Shown piece by piece: positions 28,989 to 39,323 of a DNA stretch of 64,000 bases (position 1 is its first letter; each line of letters starts with the position of its first letter). The stretch lies in assembly GCA_016124895.1 (NCBI GenBank), contig WGMU01000093.1, positions 1 to 64,000 on the forward strand. The letters are read 5' to 3'. Both the position numbers and the translations under genes were made by a program. The stretch comes from a bacterium. GTDB lineage: Bacteria; Planctomycetota; Planctomycetia; Planctomycetales; Planctomycetaceae. Below the pieces are notes generated by a model. That model did no database searches. It had not been told where the DNA came from and saw nothing but the letters and a program-made list of their open reading frames with translations.

Positions 28989-31814
28989 TTGTCCGTCGGA
29001 AACGGTGAATCTGGTGACCTTTCGGTTCCGCAGGAGCGGATCCAGCAGCACGATATTCTCCAGGAGATGCGGGACTCGTACCTCACGTACGCCATGTCCG
29101 TCATCATCTCCCGAGCGCTCCCTGATGCCCGCGATGGCCTGAAGCCCTCCCAGCGCCGCATCCTCGTCGCGATGAACGACCTGAACCTCGCGCCCGGCGG
29201 TTCGACGACCAAGTGTGCCGGTATCGTCGGGGAAACGATGAAGCGGTATCACCCGCATGGTGATGGAGCAATTTACCCGACGCTCGCCCGTATGGCTCAG
29301 AACTGGGTCATGCGCGAAACGCTGATCGCCAAGCAGGGCAACTTCGGTTCGCTGGCGGGTCTGCCGCCCGCTCAGATGCGATACACCGAGGCGAAGCTCT
29401 CGGCCGCCGCGTCCGACATGCTGGCCGACCTGCAGTACGACACGATCGACTTTATTCCGACGTACGATCAGAAAGACACCGAGCCCGTCGTTCTGCCGGC
29501 GAAGTTTCCGAACCTGCTCGTTAACGGCTCGACAGGGATCGCGGTCGGCATGGCCACCAGCATCCCGCCACATAATCTGGGTGAAGTCGCCGATGCCGTC
29601 GTCACGCTGATCGATGATCCGGAAGCGTCGATTGATCAGATCATCGACGTCATGCCAGGCCCCGACTTTCCGACCGGCGGCATCATCTGTGGACGCTACG
29701 GCATTCGGCAGGGTTATCTGACTGGCCGTTCGACGCTGACCCTCCGCGCGAAGACGCACTTCGAGACGGAAAAGAACAGCGACGTCATCGTCGTGACCGA
29801 GATTCCCTACATGGATACGCGCGACCGTATTCGGGAGAAACTCGAACTGCTGGTCCGTGATGAAAAGATCAAAGGCATCTCGCGCATCGTCGATTTGACC
29901 GACCGCAAGACACCGACCTGGCAGGTGCGGCTGCACATCGTGCTGAAAAAGGGTGAAGACAAAGAAGTCGTCCTTAATCAGCTTTACCAGTTCTCACCGC
30001 TGCAGGCGACGGTCAGCGTCATCCTGCTGGCTCTGGTCGGCAACCGGCCGCAGACGCTCAATATCAAAGAGCTGCTGCAGGAATTCATTCGGCACCGCGT
30101 TGACGTGATCCGCCGCCGCACCGAGTTCCTGCTGGCCGAAGCCCGCAAACGCAAACACACCGTCGAAGGGCTGATCATCGCGCAGTCCAATATCGACGAA
30201 GTCATTGCCACGATCCGGAACTCAGCCAGTCGTTCCGCAGCCAAAGACGCGTTGCAACTGATTCAGGTGCCGGCAGAACTGATTGCCCGCGCTCTGGGCG
30301 AAGCAGGCTTCCGCAACTTCGCCGACGAACACGGCAACAGAGAGACTTACTCGCTGTCGAACAATCAGGCCGAAGCGATCGTCTCGATGCAGCTCGGCTC
30401 GCTGGCAAATCTCGAACGCGAAAAGCTGCAGGGCGAGTATCACAAGCTGCTCGAAGATATCGCCGGTTTCCTGTACCTGCTATCGGACGAGATGCACATT
30501 CTGGCCGTCGTCCGCGACGACATGCTGGAGATGAAGAAGAAGTATGGAGATCAACGGCGGACGGAAATCAGTGATGAAGAGCTGACGAACGTCAACAAGG
30601 ACGACCTGATCGCCGAAGAAAACATGGTCGTCACGCTGTCGACGCGCGGTTATGTCAAGCGTATGCAACTCGCGACATACCAGGCTCAGAATCGCGGCGG
30701 TAAAGGGATCACCGGCGGCAAAGCCAGCGACGAAGAAGACGCAATGCAGCACCTGTTCGTCGCCAGCACGCACGACTATCTGCTGTTCTTTACGAATCAG
30801 GGGAAAGTCTACTGGCAGAAGGTCTATGACCTGCCGCTGCAGAGCCGCACGGCAAAAGGTCGAGCACTCGTCAACCTGCTCAGCCTGGACGAGGGCGAAG
30901 AGGTCGAAAACTGCATCGCGGTCCGCGACTTCGACGACGAGCACTTCCTGCTGATGGCGACGCGGAATGGAACCGTCAAGAAGACGGCCCTCACCGAGTA
31001 CAGCCGGCCGCGCACCGGCGGCCTGATCGCCATCAAGCTGAAGGAAGGCGACGAACTGGTCGACGTTGTCATCGTTGGTCCCGGCGATGACGTGCTGCTC
31101 GCAACAGCCAGCGGCATGGCGATTCGCTTTCCGCATACGAACGCCCGCGCGATGGGGCGAGCCGCGGCAGGCGTTCGCGGAATCCGGCTCGGCAAAGGCG
31201 ACGAACTGGTCGGCATTGTCGTCGCGAAACCGGACATGCAGTTGCTTTCTGCCTGCGAGCACGGTTACGGCAAACGGACGCCGTTCGGGCTCGGAGGAAG
31301 CGTACCGGATCTCGACGACGTGACGGACAGCGACGCCGAAGAAGCCAGTACGGACGCGGTTGAGGCTGAAGCCGAATCTGAAGATGCCGAAGGTGAAGAA
31401 GGCGGCGAACGCAGCAACTTCTCGTACCGCTCGCAGAATCGCGGCGGCAAGGGAGTTCGCGATATTCGCACCAGCAAACGCAATGGCCGGGTGGTCGATA
31501 TTCTGGCGGTTGAAGATGGCGACGAAGTGCTGATGGTCACCGCCGGTGGCAAGATCCAGCGACTCCGCGTCAGCGACATCAGCGTCGTCGGCCGCAACAC
31601 GCAGGGCGTCCGCATTATCCGCCTCGACGACGACGACGCCCTCGCCTCAATGGCCCGCATCCCCGGCGAAATTATCGAGGAGGAAACGGCAGCGTCCGTG
31701 GCGCCGCCAGCACCAGAGGCCCCAGCCGTTGACGACGCGGTCGCATCGAGTGACGGAGATGCAGCCCCGAACAACGACGATCTCGATGCGTCCGATGACT
31801 CCGGGTCGCTGTAA
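28989..31814 (+). CDS. gyrA: DNA gyrase subunit A
   Basis: 941 residues from a TTG start at 28989, with CAGGAG 9 bases upstream. Gyrase A carries the DNA-cleaving tyrosine of the A2B2 enzyme that introduces negative supercoils. The N-terminal core is clear: [37 protein letters not shown] and the catalytic tyrosine in [11 protein letters not shown] (Tyr132). The C-terminal beta-pinwheel follows, with GyrA-box QNRGGKG at 567-573 and a second QNRGGKG at 816-822 after an acidic insert (about 776-810). The quinolone-pocket positions that are Ser83 and Asp87 in E. coli are Gly93 and Pro97 here. Longer than E. coli GyrA because of the insert and an acidic tail. gyrB is not nearby. Confidence 0.95.
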   Translation: MSVGNGESGDLSVPQERIQQHDILQEMRDSYLTYAMSVIISRALPDARDGLKPSQRRILVAMNDLNLAPGGSTTKCAGIVGETMKRYHPHGDGAIYPTLARMAQNWVMRETLIAKQGNFGSLAGLPPAQMRYTEAKLSAAASDMLADLQYDTIDFIPTYDQKDTEPVVLPAKFPNLLVNGSTGIAVGMATSIPPHNLGEVADAVVTLIDDPEASIDQIIDVMPGPDFPTGGIICGRYGIRQGYLTGRSTLTLRAKTHFETEKNSDVIVVTEIPYMDTRDRIREKLELLVRDEKIKGISRIVDLTDRKTPTWQVRLHIVLKKGEDKEVVLNQLYQFSPLQATVSVILLALVGNRPQTLNIKELLQEFIRHRVDVIRRRTEFLLAEARKRKHTVEGLIIAQSNIDEVIATIRNSASRSAAKDALQLIQVPAELIARALGEAGFRNFADEHGNRETYSLSNNQAEAIVSMQLGSLANLEREKLQGEYHKLLEDIAGFLYLLSDEMHILAVVRDDMLEMKKKYGDQRRTEISDEELTNVNKDDLIAEENMVVTLSTRGYVKRMQLATYQAQNRGGKGITGGKASDEEDAMQHLFVASTHDYLLFFTNQGKVYWQKVYDLPLQSRTAKGRALVNLLSLDEGEEVENCIAVRDFDDEHFLLMATRNGTVKKTALTEYSRPRTGGLIAIKLKEGDELVDVVIVGPGDDVLLATASGMAIRFPHTNARAMGRAAAGVRGIRLGKGDELVGIVVAKPDMQLLSACEHGYGKRTPFGLGGSVPDLDDVTDSDAEEASTDAVEAEAESEDAEGEEGGERSNFSYRSQNRGGKGVRDIRTSKRNGRVVDILAVEDGDEVLMVTAGGKIQRLRVSDISVVGRNTQGVRIIRLDDDDALASMARIPGEIIEEETAASVAPPAPEAPAVDDAVASSDGDAAPNNDDLDASDDSGSL

Positions 31815-31847
31815 CCCGGAAAGGTGATCGGTCTGTGAACCGCACTC

Positions 31848-32753
31848 TCACGCAAGCTGAGCCGCTTTCACGGCGAGGATTGAACACGGCAGACGATTCA
31901 GAAGGCGTTCCGTCAGGCTGCCCATCAGGAAACCGCTGACACCCGAACGGTTGATCGAGCCCATGACGACCAGGTCCTCGTGCTCGCTCTGCACGACCGA
32001 CGGCAGAACGTCTTCCGGGTCCCCTTCGGCCATATGCAGCGTCAGTTCGGGATGTTCGGCGCGGTACGGAGCGACGAAGCGTTCGATCGCCGATTTCAGA
32101 TCGCCCGCCGACCGTCGCTTCGCCTGTTCGAGCAGGCTCTCGCTCTGCGCGGTCCGTACCTTGTGCCGCAGCGGTGCTTCGGCAAAGTAGGACCAGGCCT
32201 GAATGGCGTGCAGTTCGCTGCGTTCAAGCGTTGCCACAGACGAGGCCAGTTCCATGATCCGGCTGTTCAGAATGTCGCGTGGCGAATCGTGAGTTTCCAG
32301 ATGAAGAGCCGCCGCAACGCGTCGAAACGGAGCATCGCTCCCTTTGAGTAACCAGACTGCGCAGGGACAGCGACGCAGCAGGCGGCAATCGAGCCCGGCC
32401 GACACATCCTCATCGGCTGCCTTGACGACCAGATCAGCTCCACTTTGCTCGACGATGCGAGCGATCTCGGCACACGACCGACCGTGCAGCACCTGCGTCC
32501 GAACGGACAGCCTGTCAGCACAGTGAACGGCCATGTCGTTCAACTGCCGTTCGACCTGTGGCGTGAAGGCGTCGAGCGCCAGGCCAATCGAGTGCGGCAT
32601 GACACGTTTCGCCCAGGTTGGAACATCCTCGATCACCGAGACGATGTTCAATGTTGCGTTGCTCGCCTGCGCCATTGTCAGCACGCGGTCGAGCGCTGGT
32701 GGCGGAGCCTGGCCGGGTTCAAGGACGACGACGATCGATCGAAACCGTTGCAT
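31848..32753 (-). CDS. Universal stress protein with two UspA domains
   Basis: 301 residues from the ATG at 32753, preceded by GGGGAG. It contains two Usp folds. The first spans about 1-140, opening FRSIVVVLEPGQAPPPALDR, and its nucleotide-binding loop is degenerate. The second spans about 150-301, and keeps the ATP-binding motif GSINRSGVSGFLMGSLTERL. Tandem Usp proteins act in stress tolerance and may bind or hydrolyse ATP. It converges on gyrA with only 33 bases between stops and is divergent from the acetolactate synthase gene. Confidence 0.9.
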   Translation of the reverse strand: MQRFRSIVVVLEPGQAPPPALDRVLTMAQASNATLNIVSVIEDVPTWAKRVMPHSIGLALDAFTPQVERQLNDMAVHCADRLSVRTQVLHGRSCAEIARIVEQSGADLVVKAADEDVSAGLDCRLLRRCPCAVWLLKGSDAPFRRVAAALHLETHDSPRDILNSRIMELASSVATLERSELHAIQAWSYFAEAPLRHKVRTAQSESLLEQAKRRSAGDLKSAIERFVAPYRAEHPELTLHMAEGDPEDVLPSVVQSEHEDLVVMGSINRSGVSGFLMGSLTERLLNRLPCSILAVKAAQLA

Positions 32754-33132
32754 GCGACACTCCCCGTGAGTTACGAACTGTGACGCGACACCCATCAGTC
32801 GTTGCTGATCGCACGATTATGCCCGCACGGCATCTGATCGAAAAGCGGGAACCGGCGAATCCGCACGTTCCTCGAAATCCGTCGAATTTGTCCTTCCTGA
32901 CACTTGCAGGATCTGTTGACCTTCCTGATTCGAGCCAGCAACAGCGGCCAACCAACGCTCGTTTTGATGGGGAACCGGGATTACACTGCCCGATTCCCGA
33001 TCAGAGGCCGATGATCGACGGATCGCGAAGCGAACACCTGCCCCGTCCGCTCTGTCTGTTCGCGCACGACAACTGCGGCTCGCAGTCCCGACCGAACACC
33101 CCATTCACTTTTTCGCACTGAGGACGTAACCC
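32754..33132. other. Divergent promoter region (Usp gene / acetolactate synthase)
   Basis: 379 bases between two divergent starts. No leader peptide with Leu/Val/Ile runs or attenuator hairpin of the ilv type is apparent, and no T-box is seen. GAGGAC at 33120-33125 is the ribosome-binding site of the downstream gene. Confidence 0.5.
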
Positions 33133-34953
33133 GTGTCGACAGCTCAGGAAACATCGACCGCGACACAGACGATTTCCGGCGCCGACATTCTGGTCGAAGC
33201 ACTGATCCGCAACGGCGGCGATCTGATTTTTGCCTATCCCGGCGGCGCGAGCATGCCACTGCATCAGGCTCTGCGGAAACGCCGTGACCGAATCCGGACC
33301 ATTCTGCCGCGGCACGAACAGGGCGGCACGTTCGCCGCTCAGGGCGTTTCGCGAACGAGTGATAAGGTCGGCCTGTGCATGGCGACCAGCGGCCCCGGCG
33401 CAACGAACCTCGTCACCGGAATCGCAGACGCCAAGATGGACAGCGTTCCGCTGATCGCCATCACGGGACAGGTTCCTCAGGCGGTGATCGGGACCGACGC
33501 GTTTCAGGAAACGCCGATCGTCGAAATCTGCCGCAGCATCACCAAGCACTACTACATGATCACGGCGGACGACTACACGGATCCGGAATCCGTCCGCAAG
33601 GCTCTGCTGTCGATTCCCCGGATCGTCAAGGAAGCGTTCTTCGTCGCGAAGACGGGCCGCCCTGGCCCGGTGCTGATCGACTTCCCGAAGAACATTCAGC
33701 TTGCCGAGATCTCCGAAGACGAACTCGATTTCGATCCAACGATGCGTTTACCGGGCTACCGACCGCTGACGCGCAAGGCAGCGCCCGAGCAGATCAAGCA
33801 GGTCATCGCGGCGATCCGTCGTTCCCGCAAGCCGATTCTGTACGTCGGCGGTGGCGTGATTAACTCAGACGCGGCTGACGATCTGACAGCTTTCGCCCGT
33901 AAAGCAAGAATCCCGGTCACGACGACCGTGATGGGACTCGGTGCCTTTCCCGGAGACGATCCGCAATCGCTGCATATGCTCGGGATGCACGGCACCGTGT
34001 ATGCCAACAAGGCGATTGATCAGGCCGACCTGCTGCTGGCCTTCGGCGTCCGGTTTGACGATCGCGTCACCGGCAAGCTCGACGAGTTCGCGCTGCATGG
34101 AAAGATCGTCCACGTCGACATCGACCCATCGGAGATTCACAAGAACAAGGAAGCTCACATCCCGATCGTCGCCGACGTGAAGGAATTCCTGGCCGCGCTG
34201 AATGCCGCTTTCACAGAAAAGGACATTCCTGATGTCAAGGAATGGAACGAGCAGATCGCCGAGTGGAAGCAGCAGTTTCCTCTGAGTTACGCGGATGCGG
34301 GCGACCTGATTCTGCAGCAGCACGCGATCGAGGAACTCTGGAAGCAGACGAAAGACCGCGACGCGTACGTCTCGGTCGGCGTCGGCCAGCACCAGATGTG
34401 GGCGGCGCAGTATTACAAGTTCAACAAGCCGAAACGCTGGCTGAGCAGCTCCGGCCTGGGCACGATGGGCTTCGGCCTGCCCGCCGCGATGGGTGTCGCC
34501 GCGGTTCATCCGGAAGCTCTGTCGTTCGACATCGAAGGCGACGGCTCATTCCAGATGAATATCCAGGAACTCGGCACGCTGTTCTGCGAGAAGCTGCCGG
34601 TCAAGGTGCTGCTGCTCAATAACCAGCACCTGGGCATGGTGGTGCAGTGGGAAGACCGCTTCATGGAAGGCAAGCGGGCTCACACATATCTGGGCCCGGT
34701 CGATCATCCCGAGGCTCTTGGTGACGGCGACGGCTCACTGCTCGACGAGACGTACCCCGACTTCGTGAAGATTGCTGAAGGCTACGGCATCGCCGGCCGC
34801 CGCGTCCGCTCGAAAGCCGAACTGTCGGAAGCAATCACCGAGATGATCAACCACGACGGCCCATACCTGCTGGAATGCGTCTGCCCCTACCAGGAGCACG
34901 TCCTCCCGATGATCCCCGGCGGCAAGACCGTGCGGGATATCATTACTGAGTAG
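33133..34953 (+). CDS. ilvB: Acetolactate synthase, large (catalytic) subunit
   Basis: 606 residues, GTG start at 33133. It catalyses the thiamine-diphosphate-dependent condensation of pyruvate to acetolactate, or with 2-ketobutyrate to acetohydroxybutyrate, the first common step of branched-chain amino acid synthesis. Seen: [17 protein letters not shown], the catalytic glutamate in [27 protein letters not shown]-like sequence, VFVGGG-type nucleotide region, and the ThDP motif [15 protein letters not shown]...LLLNN. FAD-binding and ThDP domains are both present, as in the biosynthetic enzyme. No regulatory subunit gene (ilvN/ilvH) or ilvC lies adjacent. A strong hairpin follows at 35131. Confidence 0.92.
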   Translation: MSTAQETSTATQTISGADILVEALIRNGGDLIFAYPGGASMPLHQALRKRRDRIRTILPRHEQGGTFAAQGVSRTSDKVGLCMATSGPGATNLVTGIADAKMDSVPLIAITGQVPQAVIGTDAFQETPIVEICRSITKHYYMITADDYTDPESVRKALLSIPRIVKEAFFVAKTGRPGPVLIDFPKNIQLAEISEDELDFDPTMRLPGYRPLTRKAAPEQIKQVIAAIRRSRKPILYVGGGVINSDAADDLTAFARKARIPVTTTVMGLGAFPGDDPQSLHMLGMHGTVYANKAIDQADLLLAFGVRFDDRVTGKLDEFALHGKIVHVDIDPSEIHKNKEAHIPIVADVKEFLAALNAAFTEKDIPDVKEWNEQIAEWKQQFPLSYADAGDLILQQHAIEELWKQTKDRDAYVSVGVGQHQMWAAQYYKFNKPKRWLSSSGLGTMGFGLPAAMGVAAVHPEALSFDIEGDGSFQMNIQELGTLFCEKLPVKVLLLNNQHLGMVVQWEDRFMEGKRAHTYLGPVDHPEALGDGDGSLLDETYPDFVKIAEGYGIAGRRVRSKAELSEAITEMINHDGPYLLECVCPYQEHVLPMIPGGKTVRDIITE

Positions 34954-35130
34954 CCGTAGGCAGGTTTTTCCAAAACCTGCTCTGACGCAGATGCAGTGTG
35001 ATAATTGCAAGCCACACACGACGCAGGTGCAGCAAACGCGAGGCACTTTCCCGCTGAATTTCAGAAGAGAAGCAGGTAATCCCGGTCTGCCGACAATCCG
35101 GTTTCGGAGAAACCGGACGACAGTTAGCGA

Positions 35131-35168
35131 AAGAGCCGCGTCAGGAAGTGCCTGACGCGGCTCTTTTT
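35131..35168. terminator. Strong intrinsic terminator, possibly bidirectional
   Basis: A perfect 15-bp stem AAGAGCCGCGTCAGG / CCTGACGCGGCTCTT (35131-35145 and 35151-35165) with loop AAGTG, followed by TTT. It lies between the acetolactate synthase stop (34953) and the convergent membrane protein gene. A shorter hairpin CCGGTTTC-GGA-GAAACCGG at 35098-35116 precedes it. Confidence 0.9.
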
Positions 35169-35197
35169 GGGCTTTGGTCCGAATAGCTTCCGCTTAT

Positions 35198-35740
35198 TCA
35201 GACGAAACTGTCGACGTGTCCGGCTCCTGGACTCTTGAGATCGTCGATCTTTTTCGCCCTTGCGCGAACTCGCTCGAAACCAAAAACAAGAAACATCAGA
35301 CACCCAAACGCAAACCAGCCAACTTTCGACATCGGACAGGACGGATCATCGCTGGAGCACATAAATGCTATCGCATCAAGTGCCAGCACGAATGCAAACG
35401 AAACCATGCTTACAGCTTCAGCGTGCGCTTTCGAAACCTTACTGAGCAGCGACGTTCCGATTTCCTTGCTGTGCTTCGCACGCCTGTACTCATCCTCCTG
35501 TTTTGGAAAGAATCGCCGTCGTGCGGAATCGACAACGAAACTGCTGGCTGGTTGCAAAATGTGGCCGATGACGTAGCCAGTAAAGAGGAACAAGATCAAC
35601 TCAGTGGCGTTTTGGGGTAAAGAAAACTGATCCGAAACCAGAAAGAACAATCCAAGTCCGGATACCCCAGGCAGAAGTCGCGCGTACCAGTCAAAACAGA
35701 CATCCGGAAGCTTGCCGAGTGCGTCCGTTGCGTCTGCCAT
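35198..35740 (-). CDS. Membrane protein of unknown function
   Basis: 180 residues, start ATG at 35740 with CGGAG about 7 bases upstream. Two N-terminal hydrophobic helices (LLPGVSGLGLFFLVSDQF and TELILFLFTGYVIGHILQPA) and two C-terminal ones (VSMVSFAFVLALDAIAFM and VGWFAFGCLMFLVFGFERV) flank a charged cytoplasmic stretch, RRRFFPKQEDEYRRAKHSKE. No family recognised. The codon use has more A and T than its neighbours, and it sits alone between a terminator and a planctomycete core gene. It may have been acquired recently. Confidence 0.75.
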   Translation of the reverse strand: MADATDALGKLPDVCFDWYARLLPGVSGLGLFFLVSDQFSLPQNATELILFLFTGYVIGHILQPASSFVVDSARRRFFPKQEDEYRRAKHSKEIGTSLLSKVSKAHAEAVSMVSFAFVLALDAIAFMCSSDDPSCPMSKVGWFAFGCLMFLVFGFERVRARAKKIDDLKSPGAGHVDSFV

Positions 35741-35799
35741 TAGTCAGCTCCGGTAGAGAAATCGCTCGCGGTACGAACGCTTATCTGCTCAGCCTGGAC

Positions 35800-37089
35800 C
35801 TACTTCCGGATCGCCCAGAGGGCTCCGAAGGAGCGCAGATAGATCGTTCCGTTTGAGATCGCTGGCGATGCGGTGATCGCGTCCCCGAGTTCGTTCTGGG
35901 CGACGAGTTCGAACTGCGGGCCGGCTTTGATCACGGAGACGACGCCGTCGCGGGCGGTCAGGTAGACGTGACCGTCGGCGAAGACCGGCGAGGCGCGGTG
36001 ACGCTGGCGGTGAGTCCGTTCGAAGTAGTGCTCCTTACCGGTCTTCCGATCGAGACACAGCAGGTTGCCGTCCTGTTTGCAGAGGTAGACCTCGTTGCCA
36101 ACGATCAGCGGCGACGGGACGTCCGGCGTCTGCTCGACCGACCACAGGTGAGCGGACTTGTCATTCGTGATATCGCCGTGGCCATCCGGGCGGATAGCGA
36201 GTGTCGGGCCGCGTTTGGCACTCGGCACAACGATGATGCCTTCCGCACAGGCCGGCGAAGCGACGAACCTCAGCGTGTTGTCGTACTTCGATTTGATGTT
36301 CAGGCCGCCGCAGCGCCAGATCTCTTTGCCGGTGTTGATGTCGTGAGCGATCAGAAAATCGGCTCCGTGCGTCAACAGAAACCTCAGACCGTCGTAGTCG
36401 TACATCATGGGCGAGGCGTACGAGTGTTTGTTCTCGGCCACGCCGTCCGTCTTCCGGATGTGCTTCCAGATCTGTTTGCCGCTGGCGGCGTCGAGACATG
36501 CGACCGTACCGACACTCGGCTCGTCGCTCCACTTGCCATGAATCAACTGGATGTAAAGCCGGCCGTCGTCGAGTACCGGCGTTGATGTCATGCCGAACTG
36601 AATCTCGAACGTGCCGTATTCTTTCTGCAGATCGAGTTGCCAGACCTTCTCGCCCGCGACCGTGAAGCAGGCCAGGTCGCCGTTGGCGAACATGGTCCAG
36701 ACGTGCTGGCCGTCGGTGACGGGCGAGTTCGCGGCCGAGTTGCCCTCGTCGCCACGCACGTCCTTGTTGCCCTTGCCGACGGTGCGATGCCAGCGTTCCT
36801 TACCATCCGTGCCGGCACAGATCAGGACCAGTTCGTCGCCGGCAACGGCCGTCAGAAAGATATTGTCGCCGTAAACGACTGGAGTCGCTCCGCCAGAACC
36901 TGGCAGCGGCAGTTTCCAGGCAACGTTTTTCGTAGCGGACCACTCGGTTGGTAGACTGGTTTCGCTGCTGATCCCGTTGTTGTGCGGCCCGCGCCAGCTT
37001 GGCCAGTTTTCGGCGGAAGCGTCTTGAGTTGTCGCGGCGAGAATGACGATCGCCATCAGCAAGCGGGTTTTGACAGGCAGGTTCAGCAT
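35800..37089 (-). CDS. Exported PQQ-like beta-propeller protein
   Basis: 429 residues with signal peptide (VKTRLLMAIVILAATTQDASA). The mature start WPSWRGPHNNGISSETSLPT and the repeating W/G sheet motifs (GGATPVVYGDNIFL, DGQHVWTMFANGDLACF, DGLRFLLTHGADFLIAHD, VGNEVYLCKQDGNLLCLDRK, SNGTIYLRSFGALWAI) mark the PQQ-binding-like propeller family. These are very abundant in Planctomycetes and act outside the cytoplasm. Many lack the PQQ ligand residues, and I cannot confirm them here. The closest relative in the window is the gene at 46117. Confidence 0.92.
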   Translation of the reverse strand: MLNLPVKTRLLMAIVILAATTQDASAENWPSWRGPHNNGISSETSLPTEWSATKNVAWKLPLPGSGGATPVVYGDNIFLTAVAGDELVLICAGTDGKERWHRTVGKGNKDVRGDEGNSAANSPVTDGQHVWTMFANGDLACFTVAGEKVWQLDLQKEYGTFEIQFGMTSTPVLDDGRLYIQLIHGKWSDEPSVGTVACLDAASGKQIWKHIRKTDGVAENKHSYASPMMYDYDGLRFLLTHGADFLIAHDINTGKEIWRCGGLNIKSKYDNTLRFVASPACAEGIIVVPSAKRGPTLAIRPDGHGDITNDKSAHLWSVEQTPDVPSPLIVGNEVYLCKQDGNLLCLDRKTGKEHYFERTHRQRHRASPVFADGHVYLTARDGVVSVIKAGPQFELVAQNELGDAITASPAISNGTIYLRSFGALWAIRK

Positions 37090-37119
37090 GGGGAGGGTTC
37101 CTCGGTGAGTTGCTAAGTA

Positions 37120-37197
37120 GGCCGAAACAAGCGGAGCGCCGTTCCGGCAGAGCCGAGTGAGACAGATTGCCGGAGCGGCGCTCCGCTTGATCCGGCC
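37120..37197. repeat. Long inverted repeat between genes
   Basis: 21-base arms AAGCGGAGCGCCGTTCCGGCA (37129-37149) and TGCCGGAGCGGCGCTCCGCT+T (37168-37188) pair with a single T-G wobble, and outer GGCCG / CGGCC extends the stem. It lies between the propeller gene and the ABC permease gene, without a T tract. It has the look of a dispersed MITE- or REP-like planctomycete element. Confidence 0.85.
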
Positions 37198-37207
37198 TGC
37201 ATGTGCG

Positions 37208-39310
37208 CTAACCGCTCGGCGCCGTCAGGGGTGACATGCCGGGGCGGGACTGGCGTGTTTTGACGTCTGCTCCCGGCGAATCAAAGCGTCCCAGCATTCT
37301 GTCGAACCGGAGCAGGCAGGTTGCCCACAGGCCGATGGTCACGCCTCCATAGCAGATGCTGTTGACGAAAAGCGCCATCCAGGGCTCGGTGAACTCGCGG
37401 AACTCGTTCGCTCCAATCATGATCGCCGGAATCGACATGAGGAAGTATTGAGCCCCTTCATGCCAGTGGTATCTCGTAATCTCAAACAGCGGTCCCAGCA
37501 CCAGCGCCGGCAGCAGGTTCCAGGCGACAATCGCGCCCAGCGTCGCAAAGATGGCTCGCGTCTGCGTCTTCAGCTTCAGTCCGGCCAGAATTGCGACAGC
37601 GGCGACCATCGGAAAATAGATCAGCATCGTGACGATCACCGATGCCAGATAGCAAATGGTCGGTAGAGGGACGTTTCCGTTTCGCCAGTCGGACGAACCT
37701 CCTCCATAACTGCCCCAAAGATAAGAGTCCTGACGCAGCCAGGCCTCAAAGCCATACACGGTCAGTAGTGGGACGGCCACGACGAACGTCAGCCGCAACA
37801 GTCCGCGCAGCTTCTGCCGGAACAGTTCCCGGTTCGTCAGCGGGGTTGTCAACAGAACGTCCAGCGTCTGATGAGTCCGCTCGGCCGCAAACAGGCTTGC
37901 CGAATGCACACAGATCAGCAGGATCGCGACGATCCAGACAATGAACTGCAGCAGGGCGAGCATCCCATACCATCCCGGACTGCCGCCCCCAACGGTCAGG
38001 CTGCAGATAAACAGCACGGGAAATTCGAGTCCGATAAACACGCGGACGAGATACCGCGTTGTGCCCAGCGTTTTCTTCGTGACCTCGCGCCACGCGACCG
38101 GCTGGGATTTCGGCAGCGTCTCCGAACTGCCGGACAGAACGACGCCTCGGCCGAACTGTTCGTTGAGTTGCCAGAAGACGCGGTCGAGCTTGCGGAACGC
38201 GACCAGCAGCAGATTTCGCCGCTCGACAAACGCCCGACTGACAATGAACGCACGCGTCAACAGCAGAAATACGGCGCTGAGGGTCAGGATCGGAACGCTG
38301 CGCAGAAACGGCTCCCAGAGACTCGTCCCGGAAAACATGCCGGGGCCGTTCTGAAACAGCACCATCGGCGCGAAAAACATCCCGGAAAATGTGTACTGCT
38401 GAAATCCGAGGACCGTCTGAGTGCCACAGGCAGCCTGCAGAAACTGGTACAACTCGCGAATGATGTGCGTCGTTTCGTCGAGAATGACCGGCCCGAAGAG
38501 CATCAGAAAACCGAGCACGTAAGTCGCGATGAACGCTCCAACGGTTGTCCGGAAAAAGGCCGAACACATCAGACCGAGCGTCGCGACCTGAATCACCGTC
38601 AGGCACAGAATCCAGATCGTCAGCCAGATCAGCGACTGCTCGAACCCGCCGAGCGAATATGCAAAGGCCGACAGCGGCAGCGACAGAGCCAGCAGCAGGA
38701 ACATCGGCACAAGCCGGCTGACGAGTTTCCCGACGATGATGCCCCACGGACTGAGCCGCGTCAGAAACAACAGCGAGAGCGTGTCCCGTTCCTTTTCCGA
38801 CGTCAGCAGCGGACTCGTCATTGCCGGCATGAACAAGTAAATGCCGAAAAACTGCACGCCGGCAAACATCGCAAAGAGTTCCGATCCCTGCCCCAGAATC
38901 TGAAACGGGCTGCCTGACCAGTTGCGATGCAGCGTCGCGGCACTCAACGACACGGCGGCAAAAAACGCCAGCAGCGCGTAGGCGCTGCGCAGCCACCAGG
39001 TGCGTCTCCGTGCCGCCTGTTCGAGCAGTTCTTTGACGACGATCGGCAGCCCGTTCAGGAAGCCAACAATCGCTGGCGGGATACAGAACCTCAACAACAG
39101 AAACACCGTGAGCAACAGCAGAAAACCCGCAAACGCAACTCCCGCCACGATGATGGCATCGAACCGTTCGCGTGCGAGCCAGACGCCCAGTGCCGCGAGC
39201 AGGCAGACGACGAATGACGTCAGCACGGCCAGCAGGACGAGCCAGCCGACCGAGTGTGGAATTCGCTCGTCATTGATGCGCCGCCTGGATCGGACTTCTG
39301 GCCCGCTCAT
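37208..39310 (-). CDS. ABC-2 type permease, two permease halves fused
   Basis: 700 residues from the ATG at 39310 (GGAG 9 bases upstream). The start at 39343 would overlap the upstream gene by 20 bases. About a dozen hydrophobic segments are visible. The diagnostic ABC-2 export motif occurs twice: TSEKERDTLSLLFLTRLSPW with GKLVSRLVPM in the first half, and AAERTHQTLDVLLTTPLTNR with RQKLRGLLRL in the second. A single polypeptide therefore holds two permease units. No ATP-binding subunit is adjacent. It sits 13 bases after the CxxC protein gene and is probably co-transcribed. Substrate unknown; ABC-2 exporters often move polysaccharides, lipids or drugs. Confidence 0.88.
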   Translation of the reverse strand: MSGPEVRSRRRINDERIPHSVGWLVLLAVLTSFVVCLLAALGVWLARERFDAIIVAGVAFAGFLLLLTVFLLLRFCIPPAIVGFLNGLPIVVKELLEQAARRRTWWLRSAYALLAFFAAVSLSAATLHRNWSGSPFQILGQGSELFAMFAGVQFFGIYLFMPAMTSPLLTSEKERDTLSLLFLTRLSPWGIIVGKLVSRLVPMFLLLALSLPLSAFAYSLGGFEQSLIWLTIWILCLTVIQVATLGLMCSAFFRTTVGAFIATYVLGFLMLFGPVILDETTHIIRELYQFLQAACGTQTVLGFQQYTFSGMFFAPMVLFQNGPGMFSGTSLWEPFLRSVPILTLSAVFLLLTRAFIVSRAFVERRNLLLVAFRKLDRVFWQLNEQFGRGVVLSGSSETLPKSQPVAWREVTKKTLGTTRYLVRVFIGLEFPVLFICSLTVGGGSPGWYGMLALLQFIVWIVAILLICVHSASLFAAERTHQTLDVLLTTPLTNRELFRQKLRGLLRLTFVVAVPLLTVYGFEAWLRQDSYLWGSYGGGSSDWRNGNVPLPTICYLASVIVTMLIYFPMVAAVAILAGLKLKTQTRAIFATLGAIVAWNLLPALVLGPLFEITRYHWHEGAQYFLMSIPAIMIGANEFREFTEPWMALFVNSICYGGVTIGLWATCLLRFDRMLGRFDSPGADVKTRQSRPGMSPLTAPSG

Positions 39311-39323
39311 CACTGCCGCTCCG

